The notes under the pieces were generated by a model that saw only the letters and a list, made by a program, of their open reading frames with translations, was not told the origin of the DNA and ran no database searches. 59,958 bases of DNA from NCBI GenBank assembly GCA_030445275.1, contig JAUCSE010000077.1, positions 1-59,958 of the forward strand, written 5' to 3'. The position numbers were made by a program, and so were the translations under genes. Position 1 is the first letter of the stretch. Each line of letters begins with the position of its first letter. Source of the DNA: Mucilaginibacter sp. Its GTDB lineage: Bacteria; Bacteroidota; Bacteroidia; Sphingobacteriales; Sphingobacteriaceae. Of this stretch, positions 7,736 through 15,844 are shown piece by piece.

Positions 7736-8229
7736 TATTTAACGATGTCAAAACATTACTCATCGAAAAATTTGGTGAGGCTGTAATTACAGGCGAGGAA
7801 ACAGGCGGGCTGCAACCAGCTCTGGTCATTAATCCGGACGATATTGAAGCCGTATGCCTGGAGTTACGCAATAATCCTAAAACTTATTTCGACTTTCTGT
7901 CGAGCCTGAGTGGCGTGCATTACAATGACGAAGATAACCGCTATGGTGTAGTTTATCACCTGGCATCCATACCCTATAAAACCCAACTTACGCTAAAAGT
8001 AGGTAAGCCGCATGATCGCGAAAGCGCAGAACTGCCAGAATTTAAAAGCATAACCAGCGTTTATCGTACTGCCGACTGGCATGAACGGGAGGCTTATGAC
8101 CTGTTTGGAATATTTTTTGAAGGGCACCCTGACCTGCGCCGTATATTATTGCCTGATGATTGGGAAGGTTTCCCTTTGCGGAAAGATTACAAGAATGCAG
8201 AGTATTATAAGGGGATAAAGATAGATTAG
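7732..8229 (+). CDS. nuoC: NADH-quinone oxidoreductase subunit C
   Basis: 165 residues. It is the 30-kDa peripheral-arm subunit of respiratory complex I. The subunit signature is clear: ADWHEREAYDLFGIFFEGHP followed by DLRRILLPDDWEGFPLRKDY. It overlaps pdxH by four bases. No other complex I subunit gene is in the window: the next 100 bases are a palindromic repeat and then an unrelated gene on the other strand. The gene seems to be separated from the rest of any nuo operon. Confidence 0.93.
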   Translation: MIFNDVKTLLIEKFGEAVITGEETGGLQPALVINPDDIEAVCLELRNNPKTYFDFLSSLSGVHYNDEDNRYGVVYHLASIPYKTQLTLKVGKPHDRESAELPEFKSITSVYRTADWHEREAYDLFGIFFEGHPDLRRILLPDDWEGFPLRKDYKNAEYYKGIKID

Positions 8230-8257
8230 CTTAACCTTTTCTTATTAAATAAAAGCG

Positions 8258-8407
8258 CGTCATTGCGAGGAGGAACGACGTGGCAATCCCCGATATGTAG
8301 AGCCGCTCTGTAAGTAGGGGATTATTAATGTCGTGTTTGTCTTTATTGGTATTAATGAGCTCCCTTTGGTCGGTTGCCACTCCGCCGGCTGGCGGATCGC
8401 AATGACT
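8258..8407. repeat. Composite type-A intergenic palindrome
   Basis: Left end CGTCATTGCGAGGAGGAACG with core agagccgctctgtaagtagg, then unrelated sequence, then the far end ggcggatcgcaatgactcg. It looks like a copy whose halves were separated or exchanged. The 75-codon frame running through it is not credible as a gene. Confidence 0.6.
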
Positions 8408-8444
8408 CGTGGTCTAGAGGAGGCTTTTACAGTGGCAGTCTACA

Positions 8445-9128
8445 CTACTTTTTATGCGCAGCCACCGCCGCGTTATAATAAACTACCAGTTTGTCAATAT
8501 TTTTTAGTCCGTATTGGTGTGCATGTATTTTTTCGACCACATCAGCTTCATCACCCATAATATCCGTCATGATGTCTTCAAAGTTTTCATCGGTAACCCG
8601 TTTCATTTCAGCCGTGTTTATGCCGTAATAATAAGTTGTTTTTGAGCCGCTGTTACGGCCGCCTCCGCCAAGTGTTATACCTAAGCCGCCACCCAATCCG
8701 CTGCCATAGCCACCTGTGCTATAACCTGCACCAACAGCAGGTGCAATACCAATGCCCCGGCCACCACCATTTTTGCCACCCTGGGCAACGTATAGTTTGG
8801 TGGGCTCATCCAAAACCACTTTTACAAAGTCGGTTTCTTCCTTGCTCCATGATTCATTGCTTGGCGCATGGGCTACCACAAAGCTGTCTTGCCCGGCTAC
8901 AAATGATTGTACATCGCTGGTGCTTAGTTTATATGGATTTGCTTTTTCGTTCTCCTTAAATTCAATAAAGCCTTCACCTTTTATCGGGCCCTTGCCCGAT
9001 GGGTTAACTTTGATAAAACCGGTTTCGAGGTTGCCTTTTACATCAGTAAAGCGACCGGGCTGCCATTTTTGCGATCTTGCTGCTGTATAGCACAGTATAA
9101 AGAATATAGAAATTATAATTGAGCGCAT
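8445..9128 (-). CDS. Secreted protein with glycine-rich segment, unknown
   Basis: About 227 residues from ATG 9128; a TTG at 9146 is in frame but upstream of a normal signal peptide. The order is: signal peptide (MRSIIISIFFILCYTAA), a basic and charged domain to about residue 115, a glycine-rich stretch (GGKNGGGRGIGIAPAVGAGY and more, about 118-165), and a C-terminal region with DENFEDIMTDIMGDEADVVE. It is probably periplasmic or surface-associated. I recognise no named family. It is a single gene, convergent with nuoC. Confidence 0.75.
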   Translation of the reverse strand: MRSIIISIFFILCYTAARSQKWQPGRFTDVKGNLETGFIKVNPSGKGPIKGEGFIEFKENEKANPYKLSTSDVQSFVAGQDSFVVAHAPSNESWSKEETDFVKVVLDEPTKLYVAQGGKNGGGRGIGIAPAVGAGYSTGGYGSGLGGGLGITLGGGGRNSGSKTTYYYGINTAEMKRVTDENFEDIMTDIMGDEADVVEKIHAHQYGLKNIDKLVVYYNAAVAAHKK

Positions 9129-9334
9129 AACAAGTTTAAAACACAAAGAACGTAATTTTTGAACATTTAATATGTAACGGTTGCTTTACGAAGTGACTAA
9201 GCGAGCCCTCTGCCTGATCGTCGTATTTTAATTTGCATTCAGGCAACACCCGTAACACATAAAATACATAATAATAGTAAAATTGTACGCATAAAATTTA
9301 GATTTGAACTACTAAAATAACACTTAAAATTACC

Positions 9335-10351
9335 ATGCAATTAACTGTTGATTTACGCAGCGATACCGTAACAAAACCTACTCCCGGAATGCTCGAAGCT
9401 ATGTGGAGTGCAAAAGTGGGCGATGACGTTTTTGGCGAGGACGAAAGCGTTAACGCGCTTGAGCAAAAGACGGCGGCCATTTTTGGGATGGAAGCCGGGC
9501 TGTTTTGTCCTTCAGGAACTATGACCAACCAGATTGCTATCAAATGCTTTACACAGCCGCTTGATGAGCTTATAGCCGATCAAACAGCACATGTTTACCG
9601 CTATGAGGGTGGGGGAATTGCCTTTAACTCAGGCGTATCAACACGTTTGCTGAATGGTTATCGGGGTATTATCACTGCCGAAATGATAGAGCCCGAGATT
9701 AATGCCGAAAATATCCATTACCCGCATACCAGCCTGGTAGTATTGGAAAATACGGTGAACAAGGGCGGTGGTAGCTGTTACACCCTGCAGGATATTAAGC
9801 CCATAGCAGAACTGTGCAAGGCTAAAGGTTTAAAGCTCCATTTGGATGGCGCACGTATTTTTAACGCACTTACGCATACTGGTGATAAGGCAGCTGATTA
9901 TGGTGAGTACTTTAACGGTATATCTGTTTGTTTATCAAAAGGTCTGGGTACGCCGGTAGGGTCGGTTTTATTGGCTGATGCCGAAACTATAAAATATGCC
10001 CGCCGCATCCGTAAGGTTTTGGGTGGTGGATGGCGTCAGGCTGGTTTTTTGGCGGCAGCCGGTATTTATGCCCTGGATCATCATGTGGAACGTTTGAAGG
10101 TTGATCATGCACATGCCCGTATTTTGAACGATGAATTAAGCAACCTGCACTGGGTAAGCCATGTTTTGCCGGTTGAAACCAATATTGTACTTTTTGATAC
10201 CGTTGAACCCGCCGAACAGGTGTTGCAAAAGCTTGCCAGCAATGGTATTAAGGCATTACCAACTGATAAGTACCGTATCCGTTTTGTACTGCATCTGGAT
10301 GTTCATCCTGAGCAGATAGAGCACGTGATAAAGGTTTTGAGGTGTTTTTAG
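9335..10351 (+). CDS. ltaE: Low-specificity L-threonine aldolase
   Basis: 338 residues. A PLP enzyme cleaving L-threonine or allo-threonine to glycine and acetaldehyde. It begins LTVDLRSDTVTKPTPGM, the family's signature start, followed by VGDDVFGEDESVNALEQ and FCPSGTMTNQIAI. The cofactor lysine is K202 in SVCLSKGLGTPVGSVL. KLHLDGARIFNA supplies the conserved aspartate. Full length. Single gene, followed by a type-A repeat. The exact stereospecificity cannot be read by eye. Confidence 0.93.
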   Translation: MQLTVDLRSDTVTKPTPGMLEAMWSAKVGDDVFGEDESVNALEQKTAAIFGMEAGLFCPSGTMTNQIAIKCFTQPLDELIADQTAHVYRYEGGGIAFNSGVSTRLLNGYRGIITAEMIEPEINAENIHYPHTSLVVLENTVNKGGGSCYTLQDIKPIAELCKAKGLKLHLDGARIFNALTHTGDKAADYGEYFNGISVCLSKGLGTPVGSVLLADAETIKYARRIRKVLGGGWRQAGFLAAAGIYALDHHVERLKVDHAHARILNDELSNLHWVSHVLPVETNIVLFDTVEPAEQVLQKLASNGIKALPTDKYRIRFVLHLDVHPEQIEHVIKVLRCF

Positions 10352-10367
10352 AATATTAAATAAAAAT

Positions 10368-10464
10368 ATGTCATTGCGAGGCACGAAGCAATCTCATCAT
10401 GCCCATCACACAAGCAACGTTTGTTACTTGTCCTAATGAGATTGCCACGCTATCGCAATGACAT
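10368..10464. repeat. Type-A intergenic palindrome
   Basis: Left ATGTCATTGCGAGGCACGAA, right GCCACGCTATCGCAATGACAT. The middle words CTCATCATG and CTAATGAG also pair. It lies between threonine aldolase and topoisomerase IB. Confidence 0.75.
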
Positions 10465-10518
10465 GCTTGTAATAACTCATCACCCAAAACTTAAAACTCA
10501 AAAGCTTGTTGTTCAGGC

Positions 10519-11604
10519 ATGAACCGCTTGCTGCAAAAACTAGAGAAAATTGGTCGCGACCCCAAGGTAACGGCAAAGGCTGTTGGCTTGCGGTACGTGT
10601 CAGATTCATCGCCAGGGTATACCCGTAAAAGATCGGGTAAGGGTTGGAGTTTTTATAATACCGATGGTGAGTTGGTTAAAGACAAGGAGCTGATAACAAG
10701 GTTCAATAAACTGGTGATCCCGCCGGCTTATACCAATGTATGGATATCACCCTACGAAAACGGGCACCTGCAATTTACCGGTACCGATGCCGCCGGACGT
10801 AAGCAGTATCGCTATCATGCCGGGTGGAATGAGATCCGTAATCAATCCAAATATTACCGGCTGCAAACTTTTGCCTCCTATTTACCCGCCATACGTGAAC
10901 AGGTGGACAGAGATCTGAACCGTAATAACCTTGATCATGAAAAAGTAGTTGCCCTGGCAGTTCGGCTAATGGAACTTACCGGCATCAGGGTAGGTAATGA
11001 GGCATACAAAAAGCTATATGGCTCCTTTGGCTTAACTACGCTGCAAAACAGGCATATTAAAATTGAAGGCTCCAGCATCAGGTTTGAGTTTAAAGGTAAA
11101 AAAGGTGTTTTTCATAAAGTATCGCTACAAAGCAAGAAACTGGCAAGGCTGGTAAAGCAATGCCGGGACATCCCCGGGAAGGAACTTTTTCAGTATTATA
11201 ATGCAGATGGAACACGTTGCAGCATAGGCTCTGGCGATATTAATGATTACCTGAAAGCCATTACCGATGAGGATTTTACTGCTAAGGACTTCCGTACATG
11301 GAGTGGTAGCGTTAGCGCCCTGTATGCCTTTAAGGAAGCCGGCGAATTTGCCAATGTAACCGAATGCCGTAAAAAAATTGTGGGCGTGCTCGATGAGGTG
11401 GCTATTAGTTTGGGCAATACCCGTACAGTTTGTAAAAAATACTATGTGCACCCATCGGTAATAAAAAGCTATGAGGATGGTACCTTGTTTAAATACATTA
11501 GCCAGTTAGATGAAGATAAGGATATAAAAGCCGCTGAACTAAACCAGGTCGAAAAAGCATTGCTCAACCTGCTTGAAACAGAAAAACTGGCCGAGGCCAG
11601 TTGA
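10519..11604 (+). CDS. DNA topoisomerase IB (poxvirus/eukaryote-like)
   Basis: 361 residues. It relaxes supercoils through a 3'-phosphotyrosine intermediate. An N-terminal domain has LVIPPAYTNVWISPYENGHL and QFTGTDAAGRKQYRYH, typical of bacterial TopIB. The catalytic domain has VALAVRLMELTGIRVGNEAY with the first active-site Arg, KDFRTWSGSVSAL with the second, and CKKYYVHPSVIKSY with the likely nucleophile Y309. This is the usual size for bacterial homologues. It is an accessory enzyme, patchily distributed in bacteria. It is monocistronic. Confidence 0.93.
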   Translation: MNRLLQKLEKIGRDPKVTAKAVGLRYVSDSSPGYTRKRSGKGWSFYNTDGELVKDKELITRFNKLVIPPAYTNVWISPYENGHLQFTGTDAAGRKQYRYHAGWNEIRNQSKYYRLQTFASYLPAIREQVDRDLNRNNLDHEKVVALAVRLMELTGIRVGNEAYKKLYGSFGLTTLQNRHIKIEGSSIRFEFKGKKGVFHKVSLQSKKLARLVKQCRDIPGKELFQYYNADGTRCSIGSGDINDYLKAITDEDFTAKDFRTWSGSVSALYAFKEAGEFANVTECRKKIVGVLDEVAISLGNTRTVCKKYYVHPSVIKSYEDGTLFKYISQLDEDKDIKAAELNQVEKALLNLLETEKLAEAS

Positions 11605-11688
11605 CTGATTTAGGTTAAAGAAAAAATAAATTAATAGAAAATCTGTAAATTCTTGAATTCAATAAATTCTGGTTCAGACTACTCCAAT

Positions 11689-13446
11689 TTATTTCTTAGT
11701 AGTAATTAGAATAACCCCATCTTTTGCCTTATCACCGTATTTTTTTGTGGCATTATCGTCATTGATAACACTCATAGTTTCAATTACGTTGGGGCTTAAT
11801 TTTTTTATATCAGTAGCGGGTACTTCCTTTCCATCTACCAGGATTAGCGGATTTTTATTTTTATCGAAGGAAATATTAACGCCTTTATCATTATTTATGG
11901 AAATATTGTTGGAGGAGAGGGTTTTACCATTAATTGACGAATTTGAAGCTGATGTTACCCTTATAATGTTAGCCCTTATATTGTTCTTTATGGTAGTATC
12001 AACATTCAATGAAAAGGTTAATCTAGAATGCGTAACTGTATTGGCAGAGCTCTTACTAGAGTGATCAGTATTTAAGTTAGTGCCGGGGCTAACAGAGACA
12101 GTGTTGGCTAAATTCACCTTGGGGTTTACCCTATAGCCGGTTATAACAACATCATCTGATTGTTTCAAACTTTTATATTGACCATTTAATTTCTCAAACT
12201 GCTTTCCCTCAGGCGAATCTTTGGTAACAACAAGGACTACACTGGCATCTTTTGCATCATTTTTATTAAGGTAAGCTGAGGCATCATCGCCTTTTAATAC
12301 TTTAAGATCTGCTATATTCTTTGGCTCAACATTTCTCAGACTACCCCTTACGCCGTTGATGTAGTAAACAACAGAATCCTTACTGTTATTACTTCGTATA
12401 ATAATTAAGTCTTTTTTAGTGGTATCTGTCTTTAAACCCGGGATTGTTTTGGTGATCTTATGAGTAGCATTTTTAGGTTTAGTAAGAATCATATTACCTA
12501 CAGGACTAGGAATTGCATCAGGGCTTACAATTGTTATTAATGGTTTAACGGCATTAACCAGGTTTACCCTGATAGGTTTGGCAAAATTAGCCTTTGATAT
12601 ACTGAATACCAATAGCAGTGAAATAACGGCAGGTACCAGGAAAGCGTACCGTGTAAGCTTTATTTTCGAAGATCTTTTAGCGTTCATCATGATAATGCGT
12701 TTTTTTATGGTTGATATATTAAAGTGGTTCACTATACCAGGTTGGGCATTGTTAAAACTTACCGAAACCAGGCTATATTGATAACTTTTACTATCGATAC
12801 CTTTGTTTAGGATCTTGCGGTCGGTTATAAATTCAATGTTTTCACGGATGGCTTTTTTCATAAGCCAAATGCCGGGATTAAACCAGTAAAAAATGCTGCT
12901 TAGTTCGGCCAGTAAAATGTCGGCCGTGTGCCATTGACTTACGTGTACCTGCTCATGCAGCAATATGGCATTAAGATCGGCGGGATCATGTTTGCCTGGG
13001 TTAACAAAAATGCTTTGCCAAAATGAAAAAGGTGCGGCATCTTTATCCATAATCCTTACTGCATGAGTATTTATTATAGCGGGTTTCGAATTTTTATAGA
13101 GTTTGTATAATGAGAATAACTGTACCGTTAGCCGGGTGGCTAATACACCTGCACCCAGCCAAAAAATAACTCCAATCCAATACCAGTAAACGGGTTCATT
13201 AAGTGGTTTTATCAGGTTTTGAGCGGGTATCTGCCAGTTTAATACGGGCTTAGCCAACTCTTCATGCCGCTGCACAAAGGCTGATAGGTTGATCAATGGG
13301 TAAATGCTGGCAAATACAATGGCTGCAAGCAGGTAAATACGGTTCAGTGTATAAAACGTAAGATGCCTTAACACTAGGTAATAACCGGCGCAAAACAGTA
13401 ACAAGGCAATATTTACTTTAAGCAAAAAAACAAACAATGCTGGCAT
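11689..13446 (-). CDS. M56 (BlaR1/MecR1-like) membrane protease with TonB-plug-like C-terminus
   Basis: 585 residues. The N-terminal part is membrane-embedded, with helices near 5-25, 35-55 and 88-115. A zinc-protease motif LLHEQVHVSQWH (HExxH) lies near residue 165, followed by another helix near 270-290. The rest is periplasmic. It has two stretches like the plug region of SusC-type receptors, ending VIETMSVINDDNATKKYGDK and then AKDGVILITTKK. M56 proteins sense a signal and lead to cleavage of BlaI-type repressors. The repressor gene ends 11 bases ahead, so the pair forms an operon. The plug-like domain may be the sensing part, which is inference. Confidence 0.88.
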   Translation of the reverse strand: MPALFVFLLKVNIALLLFCAGYYLVLRHLTFYTLNRIYLLAAIVFASIYPLINLSAFVQRHEELAKPVLNWQIPAQNLIKPLNEPVYWYWIGVIFWLGAGVLATRLTVQLFSLYKLYKNSKPAIINTHAVRIMDKDAAPFSFWQSIFVNPGKHDPADLNAILLHEQVHVSQWHTADILLAELSSIFYWFNPGIWLMKKAIRENIEFITDRKILNKGIDSKSYQYSLVSVSFNNAQPGIVNHFNISTIKKRIIMMNAKRSSKIKLTRYAFLVPAVISLLLVFSISKANFAKPIRVNLVNAVKPLITIVSPDAIPSPVGNMILTKPKNATHKITKTIPGLKTDTTKKDLIIIRSNNSKDSVVYYINGVRGSLRNVEPKNIADLKVLKGDDASAYLNKNDAKDASVVLVVTKDSPEGKQFEKLNGQYKSLKQSDDVVITGYRVNPKVNLANTVSVSPGTNLNTDHSSKSSANTVTHSRLTFSLNVDTTIKNNIRANIIRVTSASNSSINGKTLSSNNISINNDKGVNISFDKNKNPLILVDGKEVPATDIKKLSPNVIETMSVINDDNATKKYGDKAKDGVILITTKK

Positions 13447-13457
13447 GGTTTTAAGGT

Positions 13458-13814
13458 TTATTGTTTTTCAATTAGTTTAATGATCTCATGCAGATCGCTG
13501 GCGCTTATCTTTTTTTCGTTGGCGAAAAAGGTAACCAGGTCTTTATAGGAATTTTGAAAGTAATCGCTCACAAAGCCGTTCATAAACCGCTTTTTATATT
13601 CTTCCTCCTGTATAGTGGGAATGTAACGCAGGGAATTGCCCATTTTTTCACTTTTTAAAAATTCCTTGCGTTCCAGGTTTTTAATGGTTGATGCCAGGGT
13701 GGTGTATGGTGGCTTGGGTTCTGGCAGTTGGTCAAGAAAATCTTTAATAAAGCCTGAACCGCATTGCCATACTGCCAGCATGGCTTCCTCTTCCTGTTTT
13801 GATAGTTTTTCCAT
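13458..13814 (-). CDS. BlaI/MecI/CopY-family transcriptional repressor
   Basis: 118 residues, the normal size. The opening LSKQEEEAMLAVWQCGSGFI and the winged-helix part PPYTTLASTIKNLERKEFLK are typical of BlaI repressors, which dimerise on palindromic operators and are inactivated by an M56 protease. That protease lies directly downstream. Two palindromes sit 7-41 bases upstream of the start codon (13821-13835 and 13839-13855), consistent with autoregulation. What signal the pair answers to is unknown; no beta-lactamase or copper gene is adjacent. Confidence 0.93.
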   Translation of the reverse strand: MEKLSKQEEEAMLAVWQCGSGFIKDFLDQLPEPKPPYTTLASTIKNLERKEFLKSEKMGNSLRYIPTIQEEEYKKRFMNGFVSDYFQNSYKDLVTFFANEKKISASDLHEIIKLIEKQ

Positions 13815-13820
13815 TATAAT

Positions 13821-13855
13821 TACGATTGTTTCGTAAATCTACGAATTGTTCGTAG
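13821..13855 (-). promoter_or_regulatory. Double BlaI-type operator
   Basis: Two palindromes precede the repressor start: CTACGAATTGTTCGTAG (13839-13855, 7-bp arms) and TACGATTGTTTCGTA (13821-13835, 5-bp arms). Their centres are 19 bases apart and both share a TTGTT centre. The position next to the repressor gene and the symmetry support an autoregulatory operator pair. Confidence 0.75.
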
Positions 13856-14147
13856 AAAAGCAAATTTATTTTTATTTTTTTTGAAGAGAAATGTTTTATG
13901 TATTAAAACTAATGATTTAGTTTTAATATTTATTATAAAACTGTCAAAATATGAGCTTAAAGGTTTTTTTGTGAATATATACTATGTAATGATATATTAA
14001 AATGTTGTATTTTTTAATAAATAAGAAATTTTTATAGCTTAAAGTAATTGTATGGTTTAATTGTCATAAATCATATTTAATATTATGATAATATGGATTG
14101 CATAAAGTATTATGTAGATTGCTGTACAAAAAACCTAAAATACAATT
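13856..14147. other. AT-rich gene-free stretch
   Basis: Very AT-rich spacer between the divergent repressor operon and the LamG lipoprotein gene. It must hold promoters for both directions. I see no gene and no clear -33/-7 pair. Confidence 0.5.
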
Positions 14148-15605
14148 ATGAAAATTTTACAAAAAAACCTAATGCGTATTGGTGTTAGTACGCTAATGTT
14201 AGGCGCACTTTCTTCATGCCAGAAAAAAGATGGAGTTAAACTTGATACTCCTCAAAACGCACAAACGGTAAAAAGATCATTATCCGTGAACGGTATTGTT
14301 GGCAGTAATTTATCAAGCGGATTAATCGCTTACTGGTCGATGGATAATACCGCTTATGATTTATCGGGTAATGGGCACAACGGAACGGTTAATAATGTTA
14401 CCGTAACAGCCGATAGATTTGGCAACCCCAGGGGAGCTTTTCATTTTGATGGGTCAACCAGTTATATTTCTGTACCTGACCAGGCGGCTCTACGTTTAGG
14501 AAATACCGATTTTACCCTAAACGCCTGGGTTAAAGCGGATGCCTACAATTCAGGTCTGGCTATATTAACAAAACGGTTTTCAGGAATAAATAATGGTTAC
14601 GTATGGACGATAACAGGCGGTAGTCCTAATGGAGTAGTTAGTTATGGCCCGGGCGGAGGAAATACAAATGCTTTTGGCACCACCGTAATCGGTTTAAATA
14701 CCTGGGCTATGGTAACCAGTATATACAATTTAGCAAGTCAGCAACTTAGTATTTATGTGAATGGTGTGCTTGATCGTACTGTTGGCGGTATATCACCAGC
14801 TAATGCATCAGTAACAGCAGCACTTTATATTGGAAGAGATAATCCAAACGTGGCTTCAAGCGGGTACTTTTTCCAGGGATCATTGGATGAAATCCGTTTG
14901 TATAACAGAGCAATAAACGGTACCGAGCTTCAGCAATTGTACAATGCTACTGCTCCGCCAACCCCATCTTCAGGTTTGGTTGCTTATTTGCCGCTTACCA
15001 GTACTGGCAACGACCTGTCCGGGCAGGGGCATAATGGAACGCTTAACAACATAACCTCAAGTACAACAGACAGACTTGGTAATCCAATTGGTGCTTATCA
15101 ATTTAATGGAACAAACAGTTATATCTCTGTAGCGTCAACCCTGATTGCCAGCAGAAGCTTCAACGTATGGGTTAGAGCCGATTCTTATAATGGTTCATTT
15201 GGGTCTGTTATTTTGGGTAATAGGGGTACTGGCGGTACAAGCAACTTTAGCATCAGTGTAGTTGGTAATGCAGGCCCCGGTGCTGGTAAAATAAGCTTTG
15301 GCAATGGTGGTATCAATAATGTTGCCTATAGCAACAGCGCTATCAGCCTTGGTGGCTGGCATATGATAACATGTACCTACAATCCAAGTGGGGGCCAGGC
15401 TTTAATTTATATTGATGGTGTATTGGATAGCACAACCAATGGCATAACCAGCATCACGTTTAATGACCTGTTTTACATAGGCAGGGATAGCCCGGCCGCA
15501 GGTGGTAATGGCTATTTCTTTAATGGATCAATAAATGCCTTACGTATATATACTTATCAACTTAGTGCAACAGAGATTCAAAACCTGTATAACGCACTCA
15601 ATTAA
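14148..15605 (+). CDS. Lipoprotein with two LamG-like (concanavalin-type) domains
   Basis: 485 residues. A lipoprotein signal with lipobox LGALSSC (about residues 18-24), then two homologous jelly-roll repeats of about 215 residues. Repeat 1 has SSGLIAYWSMDNTAYDLSGN through GSLDEIRLYNRAINGTELQQ. Repeat 2 has SSGLVAYLPLTSTGNDLSGQ through GSINALRIYTYQLSATEIQN. LamG_3-type domains bind glycans or are parts of surface enzymes. No catalytic module is attached, so a binding or adhesion role is likely. It is monocistronic with a strong terminator. Confidence 0.85.
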   Translation: MKILQKNLMRIGVSTLMLGALSSCQKKDGVKLDTPQNAQTVKRSLSVNGIVGSNLSSGLIAYWSMDNTAYDLSGNGHNGTVNNVTVTADRFGNPRGAFHFDGSTSYISVPDQAALRLGNTDFTLNAWVKADAYNSGLAILTKRFSGINNGYVWTITGGSPNGVVSYGPGGGNTNAFGTTVIGLNTWAMVTSIYNLASQQLSIYVNGVLDRTVGGISPANASVTAALYIGRDNPNVASSGYFFQGSLDEIRLYNRAINGTELQQLYNATAPPTPSSGLVAYLPLTSTGNDLSGQGHNGTLNNITSSTTDRLGNPIGAYQFNGTNSYISVASTLIASRSFNVWVRADSYNGSFGSVILGNRGTGGTSNFSISVVGNAGPGAGKISFGNGGINNVAYSNSAISLGGWHMITCTYNPSGGQALIYIDGVLDSTTNGITSITFNDLFYIGRDSPAAGGNGYFFNGSINALRIYTYQLSATEIQNLYNALN

Positions 15606-15622
15606 TTAACTAATCTTATATA

Positions 15623-15666
15623 AAAACGGGGTTTTCGGCTATTTGCCGGGAACCCCGTTTTTTTGT
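15623..15666 (+). terminator. Terminator of LamG lipoprotein gene
   Basis: AAAACGGGGTT (15623-15633) pairs with AACCCCGTTTT (15651-15661), with an inner CGGC/GCCG stem and a T-run to 15666. Confidence 0.85.
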
Positions 15667-15844
15667 TTTTGTTGTGATGATAAACACAGCAAAACTATCA
15701 GGTAAAAAACGGGGTTGATTTTCTTATAATGCATATAAATCCTGTAGATATTATCATAATTAAATAATTCCGCCATATCTTTTATTAAAACGTAAAAAAA
15801 ATTATCTTTATAAACAGGTTACTATAAAACATAAAACACGCTTA

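Noticed and set aside
8333..8560. 75-codon plus-strand frame
   Set aside because: It runs through a palindromic repeat and then antisense to the secreted-protein gene; composition is not protein-like.
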